A DNA stretch of 7,373 bases from Coxiellaceae bacterium (GCA_003450655.1 DMFG01000097.1:1-7373), one strand, 5' to 3'; positions 1 to 6,834 are shown, counted from the stretch's first letter. Notes: generated by a model from the letters alone, not told the origin. A program made the numbers and translations.

Positions 1-160
1 AATTCGTTATGAGTTGGTGTCCTTCTTGTGAGGCTCTCACCACTTTCTCGCAATAAGGTAGAAACGCTTCTCCCGCGGCGGTTATCGACATCGCTCGCGT
101 GCTTCTAGATAATAAGCTCACGTTTAAATTATTCTCTAATTTAAAGCCTGTGTTGTTATT
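1..160 (-). pseudogene. LysR-type regulator, interrupted at its N-terminal end (runs off the left edge)
   Basis: Read on the minus strand, bases 139 down to 2 encode a typical LysR-family segment: the end of the winged helix-turn-helix (LENNLNVSLLSRSTRAMSIT), then AAGEAFLPYCEKVV, which leads into the linker helix. In intact LysR proteins about 40-50 residues containing the helix-turn-helix precede this point. Here the frame closes with a TGA whose complement is at 161-163, only seven codons before the LysR-like part begins, and no start codon lies between. The gene is therefore truncated or frameshifted. A faint candidate for the lost part exists in another frame (about 142-190 on the minus strand, ending EITTQAL), but it is too weak to claim. 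Such regulators usually control the divergent neighbour, here the exporter at 262. The C-terminal part lies outside the window, so its integrity is unknown. Confidence 0.78.
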
Positions 161-191
161 TCATATAGAAATCCTATTTCTTGAGCATCCC

Positions 192-220
192 TTATCAATT
201 TGATTTTACATGTTTATAAT
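192..220 (+). promoter_or_regulatory. Candidate sigma-70 promoter of the exporter gene
   Basis: A perfect TATAAT lies at 215-220. TTATCA (192-197, four of six matches to TTGACA) lies 17 bases upstream, the ideal spacing. Transcription would begin near 227, about 35 bases before the exporter start codon. The upstream region also overlaps the place where the divergent LysR gene should have had its 5' end. The call rests on sequence match alone. Confidence 0.5.
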
Positions 221-221
221 A

Positions 222-242
222 CAGTCACGTATTCAATGACTG
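222..242 (+). promoter_or_regulatory. Inverted-repeat operator candidate upstream of the exporter
   Basis: CAGTCA (222-227) and TGACTG (237-242) form a perfect 6-base inverted repeat around a 9-base spacer, starting just after the -10 box and covering the predicted transcription start. A protein bound here would block the promoter, as TetR- or MarR-type repressors often do for drug exporters. It lacks the typical T-N11-A look and position of a LysR activator site. Six-base arms can occur by chance. Confidence 0.35.
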
Positions 243-261
243 CTAAGCGAAAAGAGAGAGT

Positions 262-1785
262 ATGATGGACCATCAAGCAAAGAAACCTAAAAATCGTTGG
301 CTAGCACTCGCTGGAATTAGCTTGACCAGCTTCCTAGCCTGTCTTGATTTTACGATCGTTAATACGGCGTTACCTGCCATACAATCCAGTCTGCATGCCA
401 CGATGGATCAATTACAATGGGTGATTAATCTATTTTTATTAGCACAATGTGCCTTCATGGTTACTGCGGGTCGACTTGCCGACTTGTACGGTCGCCGACT
501 TGTCTTGTTTATCGGAATGGCCGGTTTTGGGCTCACTTCATTAGGCGCTGGTTTAGCGTCAAGCATGTCGATTTTACTGCTGTTTCGATTCGGCCAAGGC
601 TTGTGTACAGCGATACTCTTTACTGCTTCTGCAGCCATTATTTCTGATGCCTTTCCCGAATCAGAGCGTGGAAGAGCCCTGGGTTTATTATTCGGTGTCA
701 ACGGCGTTGGGTTGGCTATTGGCCCGGTGATTGGTGGGTTAATTACTGGTGCTTTAAGTTGGCACTGGGTGTTCTTAGTCAATATACCTCTGATCATACT
801 GAGTTTTATGATTTGTATTCCTACGATTAATGAATCACGACAATCTGACACAACGGCTCGAATTGATTGGTCCGGATTGATCTGTTTGACGGTTGGTTTA
901 TCCACTTTAATTCTCGCATTAATCCAAGGTCAACAATGGGGGTGGTCTTCTATGCCTACACTGGTATTGGCTATTATTAGTTTAATCACCTTAGTCACAT
1001 TGTATATTGTTGAGAAGCGAACAGAGAGCCCGATTATTGATTTTCAATTATTTAAAAATACGACGTTTATTGGCAGTATTGTCGCTACATTTTCTTTGTC
1101 TTGTTTCTATTGTCTAGCGTTCTTCTTAATGCCACTGTATTTGCATTATATTCATGGTTTTTCGGGTTATAGCTTAGGGCTCATGTTGTTACCCACTACG
1201 GCTATCATGGCGGTCATGTCTCCGATTGTAGGTCGCGCTACCGATTACTTTGGCCCTAAACCTCTATTAATGATAGGTACGTTGTTTTTTATCTTATCTG
1301 CACTCTTGCAATTAGGTTTTGGAGAGCACACCAGTATTACCTATCTAATTGTTGCCTTTGTTGCGATGGGCGTCGGTTGGGCTGCAATACTAGGCCCATC
1401 CACCGTTGCCACGCTTTCTGCTGTTCCAGAGTCCAGTAGTGGGCAGGCTCTGGGTACCTCATGGACATTCCATAATATGGGTGGGGTTATGAGTCTTTCG
1501 TTAGGTACCATCATCTATCACAGTATTGCGGTGTCTGCTTTTTTAAAACAAACGATCATTGCGCCGATCAGTATAACCACCAGCTGGATGCAAGATGTCG
1601 TATCGAACCCAGAAACGGCAACACGTGTCATTACTCAACATAGTCATGCTTCCATGGATCAAGCGCAATCATTATTTAACTACTGTTTTCTGCATGGGTT
1701 TCAAGGTGCCATGTTATTTTTAGTGGTTATTATGGTGTGTGCGTTTATTGGTATCACAGCATTAATTCGTTCAAAGCGGTCATAA
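262..1785 (+). CDS. DHA2-type MFS multidrug exporter (EmrB/QacA-like)
   Basis: Inner-membrane protein of 507 residues, predicted to export toxic compounds in exchange for protons. The length and hydrophobic pattern fit the 14-helix DHA2 group of the major facilitator superfamily. Family motifs are visible in order: LDFTIVNTALP in helix 1 (about 28-38), the loop motif GRLADLYGRR (70-79), the antiporter motif GLAIGPVIGG in helix 5 (150-159), and WHWVFLVNIP (167-176) ahead of helix 6. The end is basic (IRSKRS), as expected for a cytoplasmic tail. The start could be either ATG of the MM pair (262 or 265). AGAGAG just upstream is a modest ribosome site. No partner adaptor (EmrA type) or outer-membrane gene lies next to it, and a strong terminator follows, so it is probably a single-gene unit. 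The substrate cannot be told from sequence. Confidence 0.93.
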   Translation: MMDHQAKKPKNRWLALAGISLTSFLACLDFTIVNTALPAIQSSLHATMDQLQWVINLFLLAQCAFMVTAGRLADLYGRRLVLFIGMAGFGLTSLGAGLASSMSILLLFRFGQGLCTAILFTASAAIISDAFPESERGRALGLLFGVNGVGLAIGPVIGGLITGALSWHWVFLVNIPLIILSFMICIPTINESRQSDTTARIDWSGLICLTVGLSTLILALIQGQQWGWSSMPTLVLAIISLITLVTLYIVEKRTESPIIDFQLFKNTTFIGSIVATFSLSCFYCLAFFLMPLYLHYIHGFSGYSLGLMLLPTTAIMAVMSPIVGRATDYFGPKPLLMIGTLFFILSALLQLGFGEHTSITYLIVAFVAMGVGWAAILGPSTVATLSAVPESSSGQALGTSWTFHNMGGVMSLSLGTIIYHSIAVSAFLKQTIIAPISITTSWMQDVVSNPETATRVITQHSHASMDQAQSLFNYCFLHGFQGAMLFLVVIMVCAFIGITALIRSKRS

Positions 1786-1794
1786 ATCATCATC

Positions 1795-1833
1795 AAAAAA
1801 CGATTGGCTGCTTCGTGGCCAGTCATTTTTTTT
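1795..1833 (+). terminator. Intrinsic terminator after the exporter gene
   Basis: A stem pairs 1802-1809 with 1817-1824 (GATTGGCT against GGCCAGTC, including two G-T wobbles) around a short loop containing TTCG. It is followed by eight T residues (1826-1833) and preceded by six A residues (1795-1800), so it could also work on the minus strand. It lies 10 bases past the exporter stop and separates that gene from the AT-rich cargo. Confidence 0.85.
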
Positions 1834-1840
1834 ACGTTGA

Positions 1841-2038
1841 CGTGATGTCCTCATTGCCACACCTCCCATCAGCCCCGCCGAAATTAATGATGCTAAGTAT
1901 GCGTCCAAGTTATTCTCTAAGGACACTTATATTTCAACTGCTAATGCTTCTGGAGCATCCTTAAAAAGTTATGCTATTGACAAAGCACTATTCAAGGTCT
2001 ACTTTGGTAAAAAACTGTTATTAACTCGGAGAATGTGA
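1841..2038 (+). pseudogene. Start-less coding remnant upstream of the phosphatase-like gene
   Basis: This frame stays open for 65 codons between a TGA (1838-1840) and a TGA (2036-2038), and its translation looks protein-like, for example PPISPAEINDAKYASKLFSK and later SYAIDKALFKVYFGKKLLL. It has no ATG, GTG or TTG in a usable place; the only ATG is its last codon. I read it as the 3' remnant of a gene whose beginning was lost next to the exporter terminator. I do not recognise the family. It stops only 7 bases before the phosphatase-like gene, so the two may once have been co-transcribed. An overlapping ATG-initiated frame at 1737-1964 has a less protein-like composition and runs through the terminator. 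The stretch could still be noncoding. Confidence 0.42.
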
Positions 2039-2045
2039 GCAATCA

Positions 2046-2822
2046 ATGAAGAATGATTTAACTAACTTATTCTTAAAATTAATAACTCAGCTGATCATTG
2101 TTTTATTTTCTACTTCTTCCTTCTCTGCTCCTGAATACCACTTTGAATGTGAGAAATTCTTTCCATCATCATTATATGCTCCAGTTGTTAAGAACTGTAA
2201 CTCAACTCATGTAATTGGAAATAATCTTAATCCTAGTGCAATGAGTAAAACTGATATCAATAATCAACTTTTTCAAGATACTCAACTGAATAATAATTTA
2301 GGGGGTATTAAAGTAGTATTTAATTCGACAACAAGTAAAGTTATTTATCGTTCAGCCTACTTAGCCATGTCTCCTATGTGCATACAATCATTAGCTCAAA
2401 ATAATGTAAAAACTATCATTAATTTATATTCTGGTGATCTTGGTTACGCAGAATCCCTTCTGCCACTAGAAAAAGATATTGCCTTGTCTAATGGGGTAGA
2501 AGACTACATTAACATAGAAGGTTATATGGTGAATGCATTAAAGTTATCCAATGAGGCGCTAAATCAGAAAATTTCTAGCATTCTTCGTGCTATTGAGACA
2601 GCGAAAGGTAATGTTCTAATTCATTGCTATACTGGTGAACATGACACAGGTGTTATTTTTGGTATATTAAATAAATGTTATAATCACCTGCCTTTGGACT
2701 CAATAAACAATAATTTAATGTGTCACATGGAAACTAAATCAGCTTATGGTAAAAAGACAACAGCTCGTGCAATCCAAATCATTAAAGCGTACCCGTGTTC
2801 ATCGTCATCTGGCACGTCCTGA
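2046..2822 (+). CDS. Exported protein tyrosine/dual-specificity phosphatase-like protein, altered signature loop
   Basis: A 258-residue protein with a signal peptide: basic start, hydrophobic residues about 9-23, and a likely cut after S27 or A28 (SSFSA). It should be exported, probably to the periplasm or beyond. The mature part shows the cysteine-phosphatase fold: VIYRSAYL (99-106), then VKTIINLYSG (121-130), which resembles the GIKTVINLR strand of dual-specificity phosphatases, and the P-loop region VLIHCYTGEHDTG (190-202). The nucleophile C194 and the TG end are kept, but residue 200, the arginine in CX5R enzymes, is aspartate. Phosphate binding may be lost or changed. Six other cysteines (35, 51, 112, 211, 226, 251) could form disulfides after export. 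GGAG (2028-2031) lies 14 bases before the ATG, a long spacing. Base use is AT-rich: 14 and 15 G+C in 60 bases at 2041-2100 and 2221-2280, against 26 at 4381-4440 in hisS, which suggests transfer. The substrate is unknown. Confidence 0.8.
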   Translation: MKNDLTNLFLKLITQLIIVLFSTSSFSAPEYHFECEKFFPSSLYAPVVKNCNSTHVIGNNLNPSAMSKTDINNQLFQDTQLNNNLGGIKVVFNSTTSKVIYRSAYLAMSPMCIQSLAQNNVKTIINLYSGDLGYAESLLPLEKDIALSNGVEDYINIEGYMVNALKLSNEALNQKISSILRAIETAKGNVLIHCYTGEHDTGVIFGILNKCYNHLPLDSINNNLMCHMETKSAYGKKTTARAIQIIKAYPCSSSSGTS

Positions 2823-3322
2823 ATTTCACTTCATCTTTCTAAATAATGATGATATAAAAATCATACTTAGGCCTCTGGTAGTATTTTAGCGTATTTAGAT
2901 TTCTCTATTTATGTCCTTAAAATAGCGCTCGGTAATCAATATAAGCTTTTCGACTGACCCCCATAGTATATTGAATTGATGTAGTGCAAATTTTACATTC
3001 GAGGGTTGGTTATCCATTAAGGTAACTTCACGGTTACTATTTTCCTTGCAGCTTTGGCAAAAGTCTGACATTGCGCCACGTAATAAAATATCTCGATTTC
3101 TTCAGTTATATAAGAATAACGCTTTTTATAAGTTCCCATACACTCTTGTTTTTTTTCGACCAGCCAAAATATCATGCAGGTATCTGAGTGAGCGTTTTTT
3201 GATCAATTGTTGGGTGTGGTTATCTGACTTTTATCGTTGTGGTTTTGTGCTAAGGGATTCATGTTATTTTGTCTCTTGTCATGGTAGAGTACCCGCGGGG
3301 AGGCAATGACTGGGGTATATCA
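2823..3322. other. 500-base stretch without a recognisable gene
   Basis: No convincing protein or RNA gene is visible here on either strand. One 87-codon frame at 3046-3309 has a translation rich in Cys, Phe, Arg and Tyr, typical of noncoding DNA. No clear terminator follows the phosphatase-like gene; ATGAT/ATCAT around 2847-2865 is only a weak hairpin. In E. coli-like genomes rlmN and pilF would lie upstream of rodZ, and no remnant of either was recognised. The promoter of the rodZ-hisS cluster should lie here, but no well-spaced -35/-10 pair stands out. A pair of alternative hairpins at 3009-3038 is listed separately. Confidence 0.6.
3009..3038 (+). promoter_or_regulatory. Two mutually exclusive small hairpins upstream of rodZ
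   Basis: The segment GGTAAC (3021-3026) can pair upstream with GTTATCC (3009-3015, one bulged T) or downstream with GTTACT (3033-3038, one G-T wobble). The second hairpin is followed by TATTTT. This arrangement resembles an attenuator, but the stems are only 5-6 base pairs, no leader peptide was found, and the nearest gene starts almost 300 bases later. It may be chance. Confidence 0.2.
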
Positions 3323-4039
3323 ATGGAAGAATTAGCATCATCACAAGAATCAGTACAAGAGGACCATCCGATCTCATACGGCGCCTGTTTGGCAGCTGCG
3401 CGTGAGTCTTTGGGCCTATCACAAGAGTCAGTGGCAAAACAGCTGTATTTGAATCGACATTTAATTGACGAAATCGAACAGGAGGCCTTTCATCCTACTG
3501 TGGCAGGTGTCTATCGACGTGGTTATGTTCGCTCTTACGCTCGTCTGTTAGGCCTGAATGATGACGATCTCTTAATCGCTTATGATGCAGCTCAACCCAC
3601 AAAAAAACCAGCTTCTTTTTTTGAGTCAACCTTTATGAGTCACTCGGATAATCCGTCGCTGGTCACCTGGCTTAAGCGTCCTTCTATTTTATTTCTATTT
3701 ATCATCGCTACATTGCTGAGTGTGTTATTACTGGGTTGGGTGGTTGATCGCTGGTGGCAGCCAACAGTACCAACAACTCATCAACAGGTACTTCCAATCA
3801 CTCAGGGACATGCGGCATTAACACTGCCTCAGCAAGTCGCACCACAAGCCTCTGAAAAGACTTCTGCTGAGTCACCTATGGTCGAGCATCAGTCTTTAGT
3901 ACTCCCTAAAAAACCGATCGAACAGCCTGTTCATCAGCAGCAAACCTCAGCTCCAAAGGTTGTTGCATCTTCATCGCCGGCAAAGCCATCAGTGCGGAGT
4001 TTGCAGCCTAATTACACGGTGACGCCGGTTAAGCATTAA
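3323..4039 (+). CDS. rodZ: RodZ-like cytoskeletal membrane protein, short form
   Basis: RodZ links the MreB actin-like cytoskeleton to the inner membrane and helps keep rod shape. Visible in this 238-residue protein are a Cro/RodZ-type helix-turn-helix (about 18-88, with LAAARESLGLSQESVAKQL and VYRRGYVRSYARLLGL), a juxtamembrane basic stretch, one membrane helix (about 121-140), and a Pro/Gln/Ser-rich periplasmic tail (141-238). E. coli RodZ is over 330 residues and ends in a beta-rich DUF4115 domain, which is missing here. The start at 3323 is chosen because 20 residues before the helix-turn-helix fits the family. In-frame TTG 3269 and ATG 3281 would add unusual residues and lack ribosome sites. 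GGGG (3312-3315) is a weak ribosome site for 3323. A stronger GGGGAGG (3297-3303) is too far away, and only 2 bases from an out-of-frame ATG (3306) that opens a nine-residue frame. It heads the four-gene cluster. Confidence 0.82.
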   Translation: MEELASSQESVQEDHPISYGACLAAARESLGLSQESVAKQLYLNRHLIDEIEQEAFHPTVAGVYRRGYVRSYARLLGLNDDDLLIAYDAAQPTKKPASFFESTFMSHSDNPSLVTWLKRPSILFLFIIATLLSVLLLGWVVDRWWQPTVPTTHQQVLPITQGHAALTLPQQVAPQASEKTSAESPMVEHQSLVLPKKPIEQPVHQQQTSAPKVVASSSPAKPSVRSLQPNYTVTPVKH

Positions 4040-4051
4040 GGATTTTTTATT

Positions 4052-5317
4052 ATGACAGCACCTACTCAAGGAATTCGTGGTATGAATGATGTTTGTCCTG
4101 TTGATATGCCTTATTGGCATCAATTAGAAGCGCTGGCTCGTGACACGTTATCACGCTATTGCTACTCAGAAATTCGTCTACCGGTGGTCGAAAAAACCGA
4201 TTTATTTTGTCGTACGATTGGTGAGGTCACTGATATTGTCGAAAAGGAAATGTATACCTTCCAAGATCGTAATGGCGATTCACTGAGCTTACGACCAGAG
4301 GGAACAGCCGGTTGTGTACGGGCAGGCATTCAGCAAGGCTTGCTGTATAATCAAGTGCAGCGCTTATGGTACACAGGGCCAATGTTTCGACACGAACGTC
4401 CTCAAAAAGGCCGCTATCGACAGTTTTTTCAAATGGGTGTAGAAGCCTTTGGATTACCTGGTCCTGAAATTGAAGCTGAGCAGCTGCTGTTATTTTGGCG
4501 CTTATTAAAAGCCTTAGGGTTGTCTGATCAGGTCACCTTAGAGATTAATACACTCGGTAGTCCTGAGTGTCGACAACAATATCGCGAACAGCTCGTCGCT
4601 TACTTTGAATCGCATCGTGAGGCATTAGATGAGGAATCATTGCGCCGTTTAGATCAAAACCCATTGCGTTTGTTAGATAGTAAACATCCAGACATGCAAT
4701 CTTTGTTAGCACAAGCTCCCGTGATGGGTGATTGTTTGAGTGACGCCTCACAGGCGCATTTTCAGCGCTTGTTAACCTTATTGGATCATGCGGGCGTTCC
4801 TTATCAGTGTAATCCACGATTAGTGAGAGGTTTAGATTATTATTGTCATACTGTCTATGAGTGGACAACCTCACAGCTAGGTGCGCAAGGAACCGTTTGT
4901 GCGGGTGGTCGCTACGATGGGTTGGTGAAGCGTTTAGGTGGAAAACCGACTCCCGCTGTAGGCTTTGCTATGGGTTTAGAACGCTTGGTTTTACTGTTAC
5001 AGCAGCAAGCAACATTACAAGAAGTACCCGATGTTTATATCATCTTGGTGGGTGAGCCTGCGATGACTCAAGGGGTGGTGTTAGCTGAGCAGCTTCGTGA
5101 GGCTATTCCATCACTGCGTGTTATGATGCAAGCCAGTGCGGCGAGTATGAAAAGTCAATTTAAACAGGCAGACAATAGCGGGGCGCAATGGGCTTGTATA
5201 ATAGGTGAAACAGAATGCGAGTCTAATACCATCACACTAAAACATTTGCGTGATCGAGAGTGTCAGCAACAATCATTGTCGCTCTCATCATTAATGGAAT
5301 TTTTTAAAGGAGTGTAA
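4052..5317 (+). CDS. hisS: Histidine--tRNA ligase (histidyl-tRNA synthetase)
   Basis: A class II aminoacyl-tRNA synthetase that joins histidine to tRNA-His using ATP; it works as a cytoplasmic homodimer. The 421 residues match the normal bacterial length. Visible marks are the N-terminal GIRGMND (7-13), motif 2 with FRHERPQKGRYRQFFQ (112-127), the histidine-binding segments RGLDYYCHTVYEW (259-271, with the conserved R259) and AGGRYDGL (284-291), and motif 3 AVGFAMGLERL (302-312). The C-terminal anticodon-binding domain follows (about 326-421). The ribosome site AAGGA (4038-4042) overlaps the end of rodZ and lies 9 bases before the ATG, so the two genes are surely co-transcribed. In E. coli ispG separates rodZ and hisS; here only 12 bases do. 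All key residues look intact. Confidence 0.98.
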   Translation: MTAPTQGIRGMNDVCPVDMPYWHQLEALARDTLSRYCYSEIRLPVVEKTDLFCRTIGEVTDIVEKEMYTFQDRNGDSLSLRPEGTAGCVRAGIQQGLLYNQVQRLWYTGPMFRHERPQKGRYRQFFQMGVEAFGLPGPEIEAEQLLLFWRLLKALGLSDQVTLEINTLGSPECRQQYREQLVAYFESHREALDEESLRRLDQNPLRLLDSKHPDMQSLLAQAPVMGDCLSDASQAHFQRLLTLLDHAGVPYQCNPRLVRGLDYYCHTVYEWTTSQLGAQGTVCAGGRYDGLVKRLGGKPTPAVGFAMGLERLVLLLQQQATLQEVPDVYIILVGEPAMTQGVVLAEQLREAIPSLRVMMQASAASMKSQFKQADNSGAQWACIIGETECESNTITLKHLRDRECQQQSLSLSSLMEFFKGV

Positions 5318-5319
5318 TC

Positions 5320-5970
5320 ATGATTGATGATCTATCAGATAAGGAACAAATTGAGTTATTTAAAAAATGGTGGAAGCAATACGGTTGGAGTTTATTGATC
5401 GCTATCTTAGTGGGGTTGTCGTTAGGGTATGGTTGGCGCTATTGGCATCAGTCACAAAATAACCTTAATGTGCAGGCTTCAGAGTTGTACATGCAGTTAG
5501 CCAGCTTAGAAAAACCTACCAACAAACAGGGGCAATCACTTATGGCCAAGCTGGATAAAAAATATCAAGCAACGCCGTATCCCAGTTTTGCGCACCTGTT
5601 ATTAGCTAAGTCCGCGGTGGATAATAATCAGCTGAGTGATGCATTGACGCAGTTAACTTGGGTTCAAGATTATGGGCGTGTCGATGCGTTTCAAACACTG
5701 GCTGCTTTGAGAAAAGCGCGAGTTTTATTAGCCATGAAAGACTATGAAAAAGCTCATGCATTGTTATCAACGATAAAAGGGAAGGTTTATAAAGGCCAGG
5801 TTGCAATGATCCAAGGCGATATCTATCAGGCCGAGGGTAATATTGATCAGGCTCGAAAAGCTTATCAATCAGCTCAGCAAGCATTGAATGATTTAGGGGC
5901 AACAGACCCACTGTTAGCGATGAAGCTAGCTCAGCTGGGGCAAGCTCATACACATTCGGATGATGCATAA
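5320..5970 (+). CDS. yfgM: YfgM-like TPR protein associated with the Sec translocon
   Basis: E. coli YfgM is an inner-membrane protein bound to SecYEG that works with the chaperone PpiD on proteins leaving the translocon. This 216-residue protein has the same build: a short charged cytoplasmic start (LSDKEQIELFKKWWKQYG), one membrane helix (about 22-38) ending GYGWRYWHQ, which matches the GWRYWN segment of the family, then a soluble helical part with TPR-like repeats, clearest at about 127-200 (AALRKARVLLAMKDYEKA and GDIYQAEGNIDQARKAYQ). The ribosome site AAAGGAG (5306-5312) lies inside the end of hisS, 7 bases before the ATG. The position directly after hisS agrees with the usual gammaproteobacterial order. 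BamB, normally encoded next, is not encoded there. Confidence 0.9.
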   Translation: MIDDLSDKEQIELFKKWWKQYGWSLLIAILVGLSLGYGWRYWHQSQNNLNVQASELYMQLASLEKPTNKQGQSLMAKLDKKYQATPYPSFAHLLLAKSAVDNNQLSDALTQLTWVQDYGRVDAFQTLAALRKARVLLAMKDYEKAHALLSTIKGKVYKGQVAMIQGDIYQAEGNIDQARKAYQSAQQALNDLGATDPLLAMKLAQLGQAHTHSDDA

Positions 5971-6788
5971 TGTCTGCGGTGACCATTGGTATTATTGGTG
6001 GAACGGGCTGGATAGGCCGAGGAATTGCTCAGCATTTGTTAGATCAATCGGTTGTCATGCCAGATCAGTTATGGATTGCTAATCGTTCTGGCGAACATCT
6101 TCCAGAGCAATGGCATGATTCAGCGATTCATTACACCAGTGATCATCAAGCATTAGCGGATGCTTGCGATGTGGTGATGCTTTCTGTGCGTCCTCAACAA
6201 TTACCTGAGGTCAGTTTCTCGCTGCACTCACAGTTACTAGTATCAGTGATGGCTGGTGTCACTATAGAGCGATTAGTTGATTTAACCAATGCGACATCAG
6301 TAGCCAGAGCAATGCCTAATGCGGCTATTGAGATTGGTGAGTCATTTACACCCTGGTACTCGCGGTATTTATCATTAACACATCAGGATTGGTTGCGACG
6401 TATTTTAACGGCGTTTGGTCAAGCTTATGTGTGTGAAAATGAATCGCAGTTAGATTACTTTACTGCATTGACAGGTTCGGGGCAGGGTGTGCTTACAGCG
6501 ATAGCTGGCAGTATGATGGAATCTGCTGTGGTACAAGGACTTTCTCCTGAACTAGCAGAGCAGGCAGTTCGGCAATTATTTTCTGGCATAGGTCAGTTGA
6601 TGGCGGTGGATGAATTGTCGCCTCAAGCACGGGCAGATGTGTGTTTAGATTATGCGGGTACAACTGCAGCAGCGATTCAAGGCATGCGTGATAATGGTTT
6701 AGATAAGGCTATACGTGCAGGGTTAGATGCGGCTTATCATAAGGCGATCAGTGATATGACAGTCGGTGATAATCATCAAGATCACTAA
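5970..6788 (+). CDS. proC: Divergent pyrroline-5-carboxylate reductase-like protein
   Basis: ProC enzymes reduce pyrroline-5-carboxylate to proline with NAD(P)H in the cytoplasm. This 272-residue protein has the family layout: the Rossmann loop GIIGGTGWIG (7-16), VMLSVRPQQLPEV (69-81, like V-A-VKPQ), VARAMPNAAIEIG (111-123, like VRVMPNTP), and a C-terminal dimerisation domain with FTALTGSGQG (164-173) and DYAGTTAAAI (227-236). Two signatures deviate. TGSGQG replaces the usual SGSGPA, and DYAGTT replaces SPGGTT. It may be a ProC paralogue with another cyclic imine substrate, or a fast-evolving ProC. The stop of the preceding gene overlaps its ATG by one base (TAATG) and no clear ribosome site is present, so translation is probably coupled. 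It occupies the slot where E. coli has bamB. Confidence 0.82.
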   Translation: MSAVTIGIIGGTGWIGRGIAQHLLDQSVVMPDQLWIANRSGEHLPEQWHDSAIHYTSDHQALADACDVVMLSVRPQQLPEVSFSLHSQLLVSVMAGVTIERLVDLTNATSVARAMPNAAIEIGESFTPWYSRYLSLTHQDWLRRILTAFGQAYVCENESQLDYFTALTGSGQGVLTAIAGSMMESAVVQGLSPELAEQAVRQLFSGIGQLMAVDELSPQARADVCLDYAGTTAAAIQGMRDNGLDKAIRAGLDAAYHKAISDMTVGDNHQDH

Positions 6789-6834
6789 GGCACTATGAAC
6801 CTCAATAACATGATCGGCGTATGAGCATTTATTA

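Noticed and set aside
408..905. 165-codon minus-strand frame inside the exporter gene.
   Set aside because: It is antisense to a well-supported membrane protein gene and shows no family motif; the same applies to the minus-strand frames at 4545-4874 and 5606-5986.
129..1963. Shared words flanking the exporter gene: TTATTCTCTAA at 129-139 and 1910-1920, and GAGCATCC at 183-190 and 1953-1960, in the same order, which could suggest duplicated insertion-site flanks.
   Set aside because: The spacing differs (54 against 43 bases), and exact 11-base matches are expected by chance in a 7 kb AT-rich window. The right-hand copies lie inside the coding-like remnant.
1737..1964. 75-codon frame overlapping the end of the exporter gene.
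   Set aside because: It runs through the exporter's terminator, and the other frame in 1841-2038 has the more protein-like content.
2900..2985. Minus-strand mini-frame starting MGVSRKAYIDYRALF, reminiscent of a transposase helix-turn-helix.
   Set aside because: Only 15 codons long, with no flanking inverted repeats or other transposase sequence.
3046..3309. 87-codon frame upstream of rodZ.
   Set aside because: Its translation is rich in Cys, Phe, Trp, Arg and Tyr without any motif, it has no ribosome site, and it overlaps the possible rodZ starts.
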